NCBI RefSeq assembly: GCF_028421645.1
Contig: NZ_CP116887.1
Coordinates: 2,606,001-2,670,000, forward strand
Direction: 5' to 3'
DNA from: Aneurinibacillus sp. Ricciae_BoGa-3
GTDB lineage: Bacteria > Bacillota > Bacilli > Aneurinibacillales > Aneurinibacillaceae
DNA: 64,000 bases
Positions 15,898 through 24,966 of the stretch are shown in pieces. A model generated the notes under the pieces. That model did not search any database and was not told the DNA's origin. It saw nothing but the letters and a program-made list of their open reading frames with translations. The translations under genes and the position numbers were made by a program. Positions within the stretch are counted from its first letter, which is position 1; each line of letters starts with the position of its first letter.

Positions 15898-16359
15898 CTA
15901 TTCCTCCTTGAGTTCAGGTTTTCCTGTCGGATACGCTATATTTTCTTTCTGATCCCCAATCCACTTCTTACCGTTCTCCCAGTGTTCTTTCTTCCAGATC
16001 GGCACGATTTCCTTAATCCGCTCAATCGCATATCGTGAGTATTCGTAAGAATCAGCACGATGCGGGGTAGAAACAGCAATCACCACCGCAATATCGCTAA
16101 TTTCTAAACGTCCAACCCTATGGGTTATCGCAACAGCAGCTTCCGGGCACTTCTCCTGAATTTCCTGGCCAATCCGGGCCAGCTGCTTCTCAGCCATTTC
16201 TTTATACGCTTCATATTCAAGAAAAAGCGTCTTTTTACCCTTCGTCAGCTCACGAACCGTTCCAACAAATAGATTCACGGCCCCGCAGTTGGGATGGACG
16301 GTCTTATTCATAACCTCTTCTACGGAAATGGGCGTATCTACCACTTCAAATAGTCTCAT
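15898..16359 (-). CDS. moaE: Molybdopterin synthase catalytic subunit MoaE
   Basis: About 153 residues. Family hallmarks are the GAVNLFVGTVRELTKGKK segment, the HRVGRLEISDIAVVIAVSTPHR block and the catalytic-site Lys-rich segment VPIWKKEHWENGKKWIGD. It converts precursor Z to molybdopterin with MoaD. ATG 16359 or GTG 16362 overlaps the mobB stop, indicating translational coupling; GAGGAT lies just upstream. Confidence 0.95.
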   Translation of the reverse strand: MRLFEVVDTPISVEEVMNKTVHPNCGAVNLFVGTVRELTKGKKTLFLEYEAYKEMAEKQLARIGQEIQEKCPEAAVAITHRVGRLEISDIAVVIAVSTPHRADSYEYSRYAIERIKEIVPIWKKEHWENGKKWIGDQKENIAYPTGKPELKEE

Positions 16360-16886
16360 CACGAAATCCTCACTCTATTCAAAATTTCACTCGCTATCGC
16401 CTCTGCATCGTCCACATGAAACTGCCGATAATCACAATTTGGAATCGCACGCCACGCAGCAACAGCAAGAATACCGGTAACGTTGTCAAGCAGCTCCTCA
16501 TGCTCCTTATTGCGCACCACGACAATTTTGGGGTAATGAGCCAATTTATATCCCTCGATGATCACCAGGTCAAGCCCCTGGTATAGCGTTAATAGCTCAT
16601 CCAGTGTTTTGCGTTCCTGAAAAAGCACAGCCGCTTTATCAGCCGAAGTAATCGCAACTACTTTCGCCCCCGCTTCTCTGTGCTTCCACGTATCTTTACC
16701 AGGCTTATCCATTTCAAAGTCATGTGCATCATGTTTGACTGAGCCTACTGTCAATCCCTGCTCCGTAAAAAGCCGGATAAGTTTTGTAACAAGCGTTGTT
16801 TTTCCGCTATTAGAATAACCTACCACCTGTACAATGTATGGCATTTTGCCACCAGACTGCTGTGCTCCTTCTCCAAAAGTCTCCAT
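16359..16886 (-). CDS. mobB: Molybdopterin-guanine dinucleotide biosynthesis adaptor MobB
   Basis: 175 residues with a Walker A loop GYSNSGKTT near the N-terminus and the SVKHDAHDFEMDKPGKDTWKHREAGA block typical of MobB GTPases. It assists GMP attachment to molybdopterin. ATG 16886 overlaps the moeA stop (TAATG) with GGGGGAA upstream; ATG 16844, directly before the Walker region, is an alternative start. Only the dinucleotide form of the cofactor is used by NasC/NapA-type enzymes, which fits the neighbour operon. Confidence 0.92.
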   Translation of the reverse strand: METFGEGAQQSGGKMPYIVQVVGYSNSGKTTLVTKLIRLFTEQGLTVGSVKHDAHDFEMDKPGKDTWKHREAGAKVVAITSADKAAVLFQERKTLDELLTLYQGLDLVIIEGYKLAHYPKIVVVRNKEHEELLDNVTGILAVAAWRAIPNCDYRQFHVDDAEAIASEILNRVRIS

Positions 16887-18139
16887 TATTCCCCCGCACC
16901 GTAAGGCAGCAAATGGAGCAGTACGGCATCTCCTCCACCGATCCCCCTTCCAGCAGGCTGAATCTGAATAAGGCAATTGGCATCCGTAATATTCGTAACC
17001 GCCGCTGATTTATCCAGACCTACTGGATAGGCAACGGGTTTGCCATCCTCCATTTTCCACTTGCCACGTACAAACCGTGTAAAAGAAGAAGGTTTAGGCA
17101 TATCTTTGCCTATGTATGCCTGCATTTGTGGCAGAAGCGGGTTGGACTTGCCCTGCACAGCCTGTAGATACGGGCGAACAAATAATTCAAACCCTACAAA
17201 GCAGGCGCCCGGGTTTCCCGAGAGTCCAAACATCATTTTGTTTCCAAAGCGCGCACAGGATGTCACACTTCCCGGGCGCATGGCGATTTTGTTGAAGAGC
17301 AGTTCAACCTCCAGTCGCTTGAAGACTTCAACCATGACGTCAAAGTCGCCTACAGAAACACCGCCTGTTGTGATAAGGATATCCACCTCGCCTAAAATCG
17401 TACGGATGGTTTTCTCCGCCGCATCAGGGTTGTCCTCCAGGCTGGGGTAAAGAATCGGTTCACCGCCAGCCTGTTTTACCTGGCTTATCACCATGTAGCT
17501 ATTGCTGTTCCTGATTTTACCATAGCTCAGTGGCTGATCTGGCGTAAGAAGTTCCGAACCAGTAGCAAGAACGCCTACTCTTGGCCTGTGAAAGACAGGC
17601 ACCTCTGCATAACCAAAAGTTGCCAGAATCGCCATTTCACCCGGTCCAATCTTCTTTCCTGCCGGAATAAGAAAATCTCCTTCTTTCGCCTCTTCTCCAT
17701 ATTTGATTACATTTTCACCCGGTGACATTTCTTTTTTGACCCCAACACGTTTTTCAGCATGCGCTTCATTTTCTGTTGTCATTTCAAACATAATGACCGC
17801 GTCTGCTCCCTCTGGCAGGGCCGCCCCTGTCATGATTCGTGCTGCCTGGCCTTTTGCAACCGCAAAATCCGGCGCATCCCCGCACGCAATCGTTCCTACT
17901 ACCGTTAAATAAACGGGCTCCTGAGCCGTCGCGCCACTCGTGTCGGCAGCGCGGACAGCAAACCCATCATAGGGGGACTTGTCAAAATGGGGAACTGGCG
18001 AAGTCGCCGTTATTTCTCTTGCCAGACGCCGCCCCTCACTGTCGAGCAGTTTAACCGTCTCTATCTTTTTATCTTCTATGAATGAAAGGATCTTTTTCTG
18101 TGCTTCGCTTACTTCTATTGGTTCCCGGTGAAATCTCAT
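16886..18139 (-). CDS. moeA: Molybdopterin molybdotransferase MoeA
   Basis: 417 residues. Characteristic segments are SPYDGFAVRAADT, GTIACGDAP, RIMTGAALPEGADAVIMFE, GVLATGSEL and the TTGGVSVGDFD loop of the MoCF domain, plus a C-terminal domain IV. It inserts molybdate into adenylated molybdopterin. It overlaps mobA by 4 bases (ATGA) upstream and mobB by one base downstream. No mogA or moaA/moaC is adjacent; a moaB is at 54760. Confidence 0.95.
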   Translation of the reverse strand: MRFHREPIEVSEAQKKILSFIEDKKIETVKLLDSEGRRLAREITATSPVPHFDKSPYDGFAVRAADTSGATAQEPVYLTVVGTIACGDAPDFAVAKGQAARIMTGAALPEGADAVIMFEMTTENEAHAEKRVGVKKEMSPGENVIKYGEEAKEGDFLIPAGKKIGPGEMAILATFGYAEVPVFHRPRVGVLATGSELLTPDQPLSYGKIRNSNSYMVISQVKQAGGEPILYPSLEDNPDAAEKTIRTILGEVDILITTGGVSVGDFDVMVEVFKRLEVELLFNKIAMRPGSVTSCARFGNKMMFGLSGNPGACFVGFELFVRPYLQAVQGKSNPLLPQMQAYIGKDMPKPSSFTRFVRGKWKMEDGKPVAYPVGLDKSAAVTNITDANCLIQIQPAGRGIGGGDAVLLHLLPYGAGE

Positions 18140-18720
18140 CTTCTGGTCTCTTCCTTTCGAAACATTTCATAATCCGCGGGGGTATTCATATTAAAGAACA
18201 CATCTTTATCGAATTGTGCGCTTACGTCTAGTTGCTTAACCCGTACCTGCGAAAGAAGGTCAAACATTTTCCTTTTTTCTTGCCCAAGCAGGCGTAAAAC
18301 AAGCGGGTCCATGCCGTTGCAGTATACAGCGCATAGCGGATGTGCCTTCCCGTTCCATACAGGCAGAATAACATCGCTGTCTGCTGACTGCGCCTCCCTG
18401 ACAAGCAGGTGGAGCACAGAAGCATGTAAAGCCGGCATATCGCAGGCAACAACAAGCAGCAACCCTTCAGACGTCCTTCGCATAGCGGTAAGCAATCCGC
18501 CAAGCGGGCCTAAACCCGGTGTATCGTCCTGATAAACAGGAATTGAATCCGGCAGGCGGGGCAGCCGGTCCTTATGATTGGAAATCACCATGCACGTACC
18601 CGCCACTTCTAGTAGCAGGCGGGTAGTTGACTCAATAATAGTTTGCCCACCAACCTCTAGAAGTTCTTTCGGCCGTCCCATCCGCGAACTTTGGCCACCT
18701 GCCAGCACCACTCCCTGCAT
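18136..18720 (-). CDS. mobA: Molybdenum cofactor guanylyltransferase MobA
   Basis: 194 residues with the nucleotidyltransferase signature LAGGQSSRMGRPKELLEVGG at the N-terminus, DDTPGLGPLGGLLTAM and VVACDMPAL in the middle. It adds GMP to Mo-molybdopterin. It is the first gene of the cofactor operon. A promoter with a Crp/Fnr-type box lies upstream, so the cofactor and the oxidoreductase that uses it are probably induced together. Confidence 0.93.
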   Translation of the reverse strand: MQGVVLAGGQSSRMGRPKELLEVGGQTIIESTTRLLLEVAGTCMVISNHKDRLPRLPDSIPVYQDDTPGLGPLGGLLTAMRRTSEGLLLVVACDMPALHASVLHLLVREAQSADSDVILPVWNGKAHPLCAVYCNGMDPLVLRLLGQEKRKMFDLLSQVRVKQLDVSAQFDKDVFFNMNTPADYEMFRKEETRR

Positions 18721-18748
18721 GGAATCCCTCCTCTAACGTCCAGCTTCT

Positions 18749-18798
18749 TCTATCTATTGTACCAGTTTCTTCGTGAGCAGGGTATGAAACAAATCACA
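18749..18798 (-). promoter_or_regulatory. Crp/Fnr class II promoter of the mobA operon
   Basis: On the minus strand TGTGA-TTTGTT-TCATA (18798-18783) is centred at -41.5 relative to a start at 18749 predicted from the -10 hexamer TACAAT (18761-18756). Geometry is identical to the promoter at 13858. Confidence 0.7.
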
Positions 18799-18855
18799 TG
18801 CCAGGGCTGGTATGAAAAGACAGATCTTTTGCGAATCTGCTCTTGACGGCATCAG

Positions 18856-18884
18856 AAAAGCCGTATAGATAGGTTCTACACGGC
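18856..18884 (-). terminator. Terminator of the LLM oxidoreductase gene
   Basis: A 10-pair stem with one G-T pair (18860-18869 with 18875-18884), 5-base loop, followed on the minus strand by four T. It is 40 bases after the stop at 18924. Confidence 0.7.
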
Positions 18885-18923
18885 CTTCAAGGAGTTTTGC
18901 CATTACCACCTGTACACGAAGTT

Positions 18924-19955
18924 TTACTTAACAACTTCAGATACAATTTCATAAGAACGCAAACGGGCCTGGTGATCGTAAATCTGGGCGTTCACGATCA
19001 TCTCATCCGCCTGGGTTTCATCGAGAAACGCCTGAAGTTTTTCTTTCACTTCTGCAGGATCGCCGACGATGGATGAGCCGAGCTGTCTGTGGAGGACGGC
19101 TTTTTCATACTCACTCATTAGCTCGTCCATATTATCTACCGGCGGCTGCAGGGGGGCACGATTATTCCGGATGAGGTTCAGGAATTGCTGCTGCATCGAA
19201 GTTGCCAGCCGGCGCGCTTCTTTATCCGTATCTGCTGCGATCACGTTCACCCCGACCATCGCATACGGCTCGTCCAGCACGCCTGACGGATGGAAGTTTC
19301 GGCGGTATAATTCCAGAGCCGGAAGTGTATTTTCAGGCGAGAAATGGCTGGCAAAGGCAAAGGGAAGTCCCAGATGCCCGGCCAGCTGTGCACTAAAGCC
19401 ACTGGAGCCCAATAACCAGATAGGCACGTTAAGTCCCTCGCCAGGTATGGCATGCACGCGATTCTTTTCTGAAGCTAAAGCCGGATCAAAATAGGCGCGC
19501 AGTTCAGCTAATTGCTCAGGGAAATCATCGCCATCACTCCTGCTATCCCGTCTGAGGGCATGCATGGTGATTTGATCGGTTCCCGGTGCTCTCCCAAGAC
19601 CTAGATCGATTCGGCCAGGGAACAAAGATTCAAGTGTTCCGAACTGTTCCGCAATAACAAGCGGGGCATGATTAGGCAGCATAATTCCGCCAGATCCAAC
19701 CCGAATTTTCGAAGTACCGGCTGCAACTTGTCCGATCACGACAGATGTCGCCGAACTGGCAATGCCAGGCATATTATGATGTTCGGCTAACCAGTATCGT
19801 GTATAACCCCATTGCTCAGCGTGGCGAGCCAGATCGAGCGTATTTCGCAGCGAGTCAGCAGGCGTGCCACCTTGAACAACTGGGGACAAATCAAGGACTG
19901 AAAATGATATATCACGCAGCTGTTTGTTGTTATGGGCTGAGTAGTCTGTAGACAT
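18924..19955 (-). CDS. LLM-class flavin-dependent oxidoreductase
   Basis: 343 residues of the bacterial-luciferase-like superfamily. Visible features are the N-terminal [74 protein letters not shown] and [13 protein letters not shown], as in YceB/YtoI-type MsnO8 proteins. It probably uses FMNH2 and oxygen on an unknown small substrate. It appears monocistronic, with its own terminator. Confidence 0.9.
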   Translation of the reverse strand: MSTDYSAHNNKQLRDISFSVLDLSPVVQGGTPADSLRNTLDLARHAEQWGYTRYWLAEHHNMPGIASSATSVVIGQVAAGTSKIRVGSGGIMLPNHAPLVIAEQFGTLESLFPGRIDLGLGRAPGTDQITMHALRRDSRSDGDDFPEQLAELRAYFDPALASEKNRVHAIPGEGLNVPIWLLGSSGFSAQLAGHLGLPFAFASHFSPENTLPALELYRRNFHPSGVLDEPYAMVGVNVIAADTDKEARRLATSMQQQFLNLIRNNRAPLQPPVDNMDELMSEYEKAVLHRQLGSSIVGDPAEVKEKLQAFLDETQADEMIVNAQIYDHQARLRSYEIVSEVVK

Positions 19956-20146
19956 ACGTTCATCTTCTTTCTCTCTTATTGTTCATTACATCTAGTATCG
20001 CAAAAAATACTGGAAAATCATAGCAATAAACTGTATCAAAAGCGGGCTACATGGAAATGGTTTCTTGCTTACCGCTCTGATTATCGGTATCCTTTGTTAA
20101 GAATAGGTTTAGGTAACTGAGACGTTAGCAGAAAGGACGAAGGAAT

Positions 20147-20737
20147 ATGCAAAATCAACTGCCTCCAGGTCAATTTGAAACCGAAAAATGGCCCGTTCTC
20201 CATCAAGGTGATGTTTACGAATTTGATGAGGAGACATGGAATTTTAAACTTTTTGGCGAAGTGAAAAAGGAAATTTCGCTATCGTTTGCCGAAGTGATGA
20301 AACTTCCGAAGACGGTATCAACGGTTGACATGCATTGTGTAACGACTTGGTCCAAATTCGCTACCACATTTGAAGGGATAGCGATGCGGGAGCTTATTAA
20401 CCTGGCACAGCTTAATGATGGTGTAAAATACGTAAAAATATACGGTTACTACGGCGGCGACCGGTTCGGCTATTCGGCTAATTTGCCGCTTGATAGCCTT
20501 CTAGGTGATGAGGCCTTATTTGTGTACCGCTGGAAAGATCAAAACCACGAATGGCAGGACATCAGTCCCAAACACGGGTATCCCCTTCGGTTTATCCCGC
20601 CGGCTTCCTTTTATTTATGGAAAGGTTCCAAATGGGTTTCCGGAATCGAATTTAAGCAGGAAGATGAAGCCGGTTTCTGGGAAGAACTGGGCTACTCCAT
20701 GACAGCTAATCCCTACAAAGAAGAGCGCTACCGCTGA
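20147..20737 (+). CDS. Sulfite-oxidase-like molybdopterin protein (YuiH-like)
   Basis: 196 residues of the oxidoreductase molybdopterin-binding fold. The cofactor-ligand Cys is in VDMHCVTTWSKF, with GIAMRELI and YGYYGGDRFGYSANLPLDSLL downstream and the conserved KHGYPLRFIPPASFYLWKGSKWVSGIEF. No signal peptide, so probably cytoplasmic. It would depend on the cofactor pathway encoded 2 kb away. Preceded by AAGGA. Substrate is unknown; members of this class include peptide methionine sulfoxide and sulfite enzymes. Confidence 0.88.
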   Translation: MQNQLPPGQFETEKWPVLHQGDVYEFDEETWNFKLFGEVKKEISLSFAEVMKLPKTVSTVDMHCVTTWSKFATTFEGIAMRELINLAQLNDGVKYVKIYGYYGGDRFGYSANLPLDSLLGDEALFVYRWKDQNHEWQDISPKHGYPLRFIPPASFYLWKGSKWVSGIEFKQEDEAGFWEELGYSMTANPYKEERYR

Positions 20738-20746
20738 CAAAGGAGT

Positions 20747-20777
20747 AAGCCGATCTTGGACAAATCCAGATCGGCTT
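20747..20777. terminator. Bidirectional terminator
   Basis: Perfect 10-bp stem AAGCCGATCT / AGATCGGCTT with an 11-base loop, between convergent genes ending at 20737 and 20788. Confidence 0.8.
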
Positions 20778-20787
20778 AAATTTATTA

Positions 20788-21915
20788 CTACTTTTCTACA
20801 ACAGGGAACCAGCCCGGTGTATTCATGATAGCTTGCCACAGCGGATCCGGAATGATTAACTCCGACTGGTCGTCCTTCGTGACCGTTGTGCGGATGTCGT
20901 TTTCCCGGCCTTGTTCTACTTTTTGTACCCACTCCGGCTCAATAATAATTTCCCGGCCAAGAGCAAGGAGCGGAACACCTGTTTCTATAGCTTTTAACGC
21001 GTCGTCTGCGGTCTTGATGGAACCGACACCCATGAGGGCAACCCGACGGCCTACACGCTCTTGGATTAACTCCATTCGTGTACGGTTCGTTTCTACACCG
21101 CGTCTTGGATGGGACCAGAAATCCATCAGCGAGATGTGAAGATAATCCAGCTCTTTATCCGCAAGTGCATCAACCAACTCAAGCGTATCAGCCATGGTAA
21201 TTCCAGGTGTCTCCGGTTCTTCTGGTGAGAGGCGATATCCGACAAGGAAAGGTCCGTTAGCTTTCTCGGCCACGATTTTCTTTACCTCATCGACAACGCG
21301 CAGAGGGAATGTCATGCGTTTCTCGAGACTTCCCCCCCACTTATCGGTTCTGCGGTTAGAGTGCGGAGAGAAAAATTGCTGGAGTAAGTACGTGTTGGCT
21401 CCATGAATTTCTACCCCATCAAACCCTGCTTCGATCGCCCTGCGTGTTGCTGCACCGAACGCATGGATAATCTCTTCGATTTCCTGTTCGCTCAGCTCAC
21501 GAGGGACAGGTGCCCCTTCCTGTTCCGCGGCAATCGCGCTGGCGCTTACGACATCGCCATTTGGAACCAAATCAGGCGGGCACATTCTTCCACCGTGGAA
21601 AATCTGCAGCACAGCCTTGGCACCCTGTTCTTTCAGAGAAGTAGCCAGACGGCGTAAGCTCGGAATCATATCATCACTGTCAGCAGCAAATTCGCCAGGA
21701 AAACCCTTGCCATTAGGCGTGACATAGGTACACGCCGTGATGACCATCCCGACGCCTTTTGCACGGTGAATGTAATAATCGATTTCCGGATCGGAAACGG
21801 TTCCGTCTTCATTAGATGAATAGTTTGTTAAGGGGGCCATAACGACACGATTTTTTAATTCAACGCCGCTGCGCAGCGCAAATGGTTCGAATAAAGGCTG
21901 GTATTTTGAATTCAT
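20788..21915 (-). CDS. Old yellow enzyme-family NADH:flavin oxidoreductase
   Basis: 375 residues forming a TIM barrel with FMN-binding features: VVMAPLTNYSSNEDG near the N-terminus, the HGGRMCPP segment, and GFDGVEIHGANTYLLQQFFSPHSNRRTDKWGGSLEKR, which holds the substrate-binding His and Asn pair. It reduces activated C=C bonds with NAD(P)H. It is closest in layout to the YqiG/NamA-like enzymes of Bacillota. It appears monocistronic. Confidence 0.92.
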   Translation of the reverse strand: MNSKYQPLFEPFALRSGVELKNRVVMAPLTNYSSNEDGTVSDPEIDYYIHRAKGVGMVITACTYVTPNGKGFPGEFAADSDDMIPSLRRLATSLKEQGAKAVLQIFHGGRMCPPDLVPNGDVVSASAIAAEQEGAPVPRELSEQEIEEIIHAFGAATRRAIEAGFDGVEIHGANTYLLQQFFSPHSNRRTDKWGGSLEKRMTFPLRVVDEVKKIVAEKANGPFLVGYRLSPEEPETPGITMADTLELVDALADKELDYLHISLMDFWSHPRRGVETNRTRMELIQERVGRRVALMGVGSIKTADDALKAIETGVPLLALGREIIIEPEWVQKVEQGRENDIRTTVTKDDQSELIIPDPLWQAIMNTPGWFPVVEK

Positions 21916-22064
21916 TCCTTCATCGCTCCTCCTGTATGTATATTTGTGTCACAAGGTTTAGTATATAGTTTCTTACAGGGCTTTATTATAGTTAGTAACT
22001 AAAAATATTTCAACCGTAAACTGCACTTTCACTGGTTAACAGGTTTGAATTCTTCTCTGCGTAC

Positions 22065-22100
22065 GAAAAAAGCCTTAAGGTCTAGACGACTTCAAGGCTT
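22065..22100 (-). terminator. Terminator of the cupin gene
   Basis: Stem AAGCCTT / AAGGCTT extended by further pairs (22070-22076 with 22094-22100); six A before it on the plus strand give a T run on the minus strand. Confidence 0.75.
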
Positions 22101-22110
22101 TTATTAAACA

Positions 22111-23085
22111 TTATTCTTTCGACAGTGAGCGAAGGCTGCCATCCCGTTCACGTTTATAAAATTCGGTATAGTGAGCCATAATCTTCTCTCCCTGGAAGAA
22201 ATTTTCAATGGCTGACCCATGATTCAACCCTCTGCCTCGGAGCATGGCTTCTCCATATTCGTGATAAATGACCGCATCCGTTTGGTCCACATTAGCCCAC
22301 ACTTCAATGTCTAGTATGGTTAACCCTTCCTCGCCTGCTATAAACTTGGTTGCGGTTCCGCTTCCAGCTGGCTTTGTTATTACATCACCTTCCCGGAGGG
22401 GATGTTCTCCCTGGGCAAATACAACCGTTCCGCTGCCTTCGATTACATAAAACATTTCATCAATTCCCGAATGGCTGTGCAGGCGATTTCCGCTGGCTCC
22501 TGGCTTGAGCCGATACATCTGTGAAAAAAGCCTGTCGGATCCAATTAAACCGGTTAACCAGGTAAAATCCCCTTCGCCTTTCGTTTTCGACATTTTCTCC
22601 AGCAGTGGCGTACGGTGCGCTTTTGGGTTCACTACAGGGGCCATCCACGCATTTTGTACTTTTTCATGGCTGCCGTTTTTAAAGTAGCTTTTAATCCACA
22701 GCCCAACATCTTCTGCAGACTGGTTCAGTTGTTCAAACTCAAGGCTGCCTAGTGAAACAGCGTACATGGATAGCACACGCATTATGTATTCCTTAGCAGC
22801 AGGTGTCGAAGATGGCAGATACCCAATAATGGCTTTTTCAGCAGTCCCCATCATATCTACATAAGGCGACAGGGTGTGCCGAAACCAGTGGATCAGTGAA
22901 AACCACTGCGTTCGGGGATTTCCAGCAGGGATATCCAGCCTCCCGTCGCTGTCTTTTCCTGCTTTCTTCAGAAAAAGATCCCACGCCAAATCGAAACGAA
23001 GAAGTTCGGCACCCGAAACAGTTTCAAGCATAGAGAGATACTCTTCCTCTAAACGGTAATCAATGCTTAACAGCAACGCTCTCAT
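22111..23085 (-). CDS. Cupin protein with uncharacterised helical N-terminal domain
   Basis: 324 residues. Residues 1-150 are helix-rich and not recognised. From about 190 to 270 a cupin beta-barrel is visible: HSHSGIDEMFYVIEGSGTVVFAQGEHPLREGDVITKPAGSG. This has the metal-ligand pattern HxH...E and the G-D-V-I turn. A metal-dependent enzyme or sensor is likely. It starts 12 bases after the aminotransferase gene on the same strand, so the two are probably co-transcribed. Confidence 0.75.
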   Translation of the reverse strand: MRALLLSIDYRLEEEYLSMLETVSGAELLRFDLAWDLFLKKAGKDSDGRLDIPAGNPRTQWFSLIHWFRHTLSPYVDMMGTAEKAIIGYLPSSTPAAKEYIMRVLSMYAVSLGSLEFEQLNQSAEDVGLWIKSYFKNGSHEKVQNAWMAPVVNPKAHRTPLLEKMSKTKGEGDFTWLTGLIGSDRLFSQMYRLKPGASGNRLHSHSGIDEMFYVIEGSGTVVFAQGEHPLREGDVITKPAGSGTATKFIAGEEGLTILDIEVWANVDQTDAVIYHEYGEAMLRGRGLNHGSAIENFFQGEKIMAHYTEFYKRERDGSLRSLSKE

Positions 23086-23096
23086 GTTTTGCCTCC

Positions 23097-24296
23097 TTAT
23101 TGTTCAACTTTCAGCGCAGAATAAGCGTGCTCCACCACTTCCACCAACTGCTGCATGCCCTGTCGTATTTTATCCGGAGTCGCATGTGTAAAGTTTAACC
23201 GCATGGTGTTATGTTCGGGTTTTCCAACATAGAACGGTGCACCCGGCACATAGGCGACGCCTTTTTTCACGGCTTCTTCAAACAGCAGCGTCGTATTTAT
23301 TTTTTCGTGCAGCTTAATCCAGAAGAACATGCCGCCCTTTGGCGAAACATAAGACAGGCCAGGCAGTTCAACAGACGCAAGCTGCCCCTGCATCACTTGC
23401 ATCCTTTTATGGTATTCAGTGCGTATGTTAGATATATGCGAATCTAAGTCAAAGTCCCGGAGCAAATAGTAAAGCGCCTGCTGGTCCAGCGAACTTGAGT
23501 GCAAGTCTGCTGCCTGCTTGGAGCGGGCCATCATGCGGATAACCTCCAGTGGGCCTGCCACCCACCCGGTTCTAAGAGCAGGAACCACTGTCTTAGAGAA
23601 TGTACTCGTATACAAAACAATACCAGCATCATCCAGTGCGGCGAGCGGTGTATAGGTCTCTTCCGGATGGAATTTAATCTCACCGTACGGGTCGTCTTCC
23701 AAAATAAGCACATTGTATTTCTTCGCAAGCGATACAAGATGTTTTCGCCTCTCAAGAGACCACACTCTGCCTGCCGGATTGGAAAAGGTCGGGACAACAT
23801 ATACAAACTTTGGCTGGTGTTGCTTGATCTTATTTTCCAGGTCTTCTTGCTTCATGCCTTCATCATCGGTCTCTACGGCCACAATTTTCGCTTCGTAAGA
23901 GTTAAACACTTGGAGAGCGGCCAGATACGTCGGATTTTCAGTGAGGATGGTATCACCCGGATTTAGCATAATACGCGAAAACAAATCAATCACTTGCTGA
24001 GAGCCTGTAGTTAACATAATATTATTTACGTCAACTGAAATGCCCTTTTGGCCCATACGTTCGGCTATTTTTTCCCGAAGCGGTATGAATCCCTCTGTTA
24101 ATCCATATTGCATGGATTTTTTTCCACTCTCAAATACACACCGATAAGCCTGTTCAACAGCCTGGACAGGAAATAATTCATCGTACGGCAGCCCGCCTGC
24201 GAATGAAATAACATCTCCCTGGCTAACGACTTTTAAAATATCCCTAACCGCAGAAGATTCGAATAATTTGGTTATGTTAGCGAATAAATACTCCAT
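23097..24296 (-). CDS. PLP-dependent aminotransferase, MocR/2-aminoadipate type
   Basis: 399 residues of fold type I. Signature elements: GLPYDELFP, TTGSQQVIDLFSRIMLNPGDTILTENPTY, DDPYGEIKFHPE, and the PLP-binding Lys in YTSTFSKTVVPALRTGWV. ATG 24296 is chosen because AGAGGTG lies 8 bases upstream; the frame extends to 24377. It is similar to LysN/2-aminoadipate aminotransferases, though the amino donor and acceptor are not fixed by sequence. It precedes the cupin gene in the same unit. Confidence 0.9.
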   Translation of the reverse strand: MEYLFANITKLFESSAVRDILKVVSQGDVISFAGGLPYDELFPVQAVEQAYRCVFESGKKSMQYGLTEGFIPLREKIAERMGQKGISVDVNNIMLTTGSQQVIDLFSRIMLNPGDTILTENPTYLAALQVFNSYEAKIVAVETDDEGMKQEDLENKIKQHQPKFVYVVPTFSNPAGRVWSLERRKHLVSLAKKYNVLILEDDPYGEIKFHPEETYTPLAALDDAGIVLYTSTFSKTVVPALRTGWVAGPLEVIRMMARSKQAADLHSSSLDQQALYYLLRDFDLDSHISNIRTEYHKRMQVMQGQLASVELPGLSYVSPKGGMFFWIKLHEKINTTLLFEEAVKKGVAYVPGAPFYVGKPEHNTMRLNFTHATPDKIRQGMQQLVEVVEHAYSALKVEQ

Positions 24297-24399
24297 TTCT
24301 CTTGCACCTCTGTTTAGTAAATAGTAAGAATACAGTAAACCTTTTTCCAAATAAGTGCAAGGCTTCAGGCTGCACAACTCGGTGGCAGGCCGGGATGCG

Positions 24400-24963
24400 T
24401 TAATATTTGAAGCGTCCGGGCATAAACCTGGCCCGGTTGCCCATATCCGATTGATAGGAGCTAAAACGGGCGAGCCCCTCTTCTTCCACTTTAATCCGGT
24501 GTCGCAGCATCAGCGCATTTAGCACGCTAAAAATAAAAAATGTGACATAGGCCTCAAAAAGCAGCGGTACAAGCGCTATTTCCAGGATAACCGCGAGATA
24601 ATTTGGGTGGCGCATATAAAGATAAGGGCCTTTTTGTACAATTTTAGCTCCCGGTATAATGAAAATTCGCGTATTCCAATAGGGACCAAGGGAAGCAATA
24701 GCCCAGTAACGGAGCACTTGCACGGCCAGCATCAAAATCAGTAAAGCCGCCCACCAAGGCGATACCGGATAGCCATGCAACATAACTTCTGCCAACAGGC
24801 TGATCAAAAAAGCCGTATGCATCGACACGATAAGCGGGTAGTGATGGGCTGCAATTTCAATGCCGCCCCGCGCAAGCACCCACTTTCTGTTTCGTTTAGC
24901 AATCCACAGTTCAGTAAGCCGTTGTATAACAAGCAACAGGAAGACACCATAAAAAAATATCAT
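24400..24963 (-). CDS. bpsB: Isoprenylcysteine carboxyl methyltransferase-like protein BpsB
   Basis: 187 residues with four to five hydrophobic segments and the ICMT-family C-terminal pattern GPYLYMRHPNYLAVILEI. In Bacillus subtilis the homologue BpsB (YpbQ) O-methylates alkylpyrones made by the neighbouring type III polyketide synthase. Here it starts 3 bases after the stop of that synthase gene, reproducing the same gene pair. Membrane-bound SAM-dependent methyltransferase is the probable role. Confidence 0.88.
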   Translation of the reverse strand: MIFFYGVFLLLVIQRLTELWIAKRNRKWVLARGGIEIAAHHYPLIVSMHTAFLISLLAEVMLHGYPVSPWWAALLILMLAVQVLRYWAIASLGPYWNTRIFIIPGAKIVQKGPYLYMRHPNYLAVILEIALVPLLFEAYVTFFIFSVLNALMLRHRIKVEEEGLARFSSYQSDMGNRARFMPGRFKY

Positions 24964-24966
24964 GTT

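Noticed and set aside
21940..21960. TTGTGTCACAAG palindrome upstream of the old yellow enzyme gene
   Set aside because: Half-sites touch instead of being 6 bases apart, so it is not a Crp/Fnr box of the type seen elsewhere.
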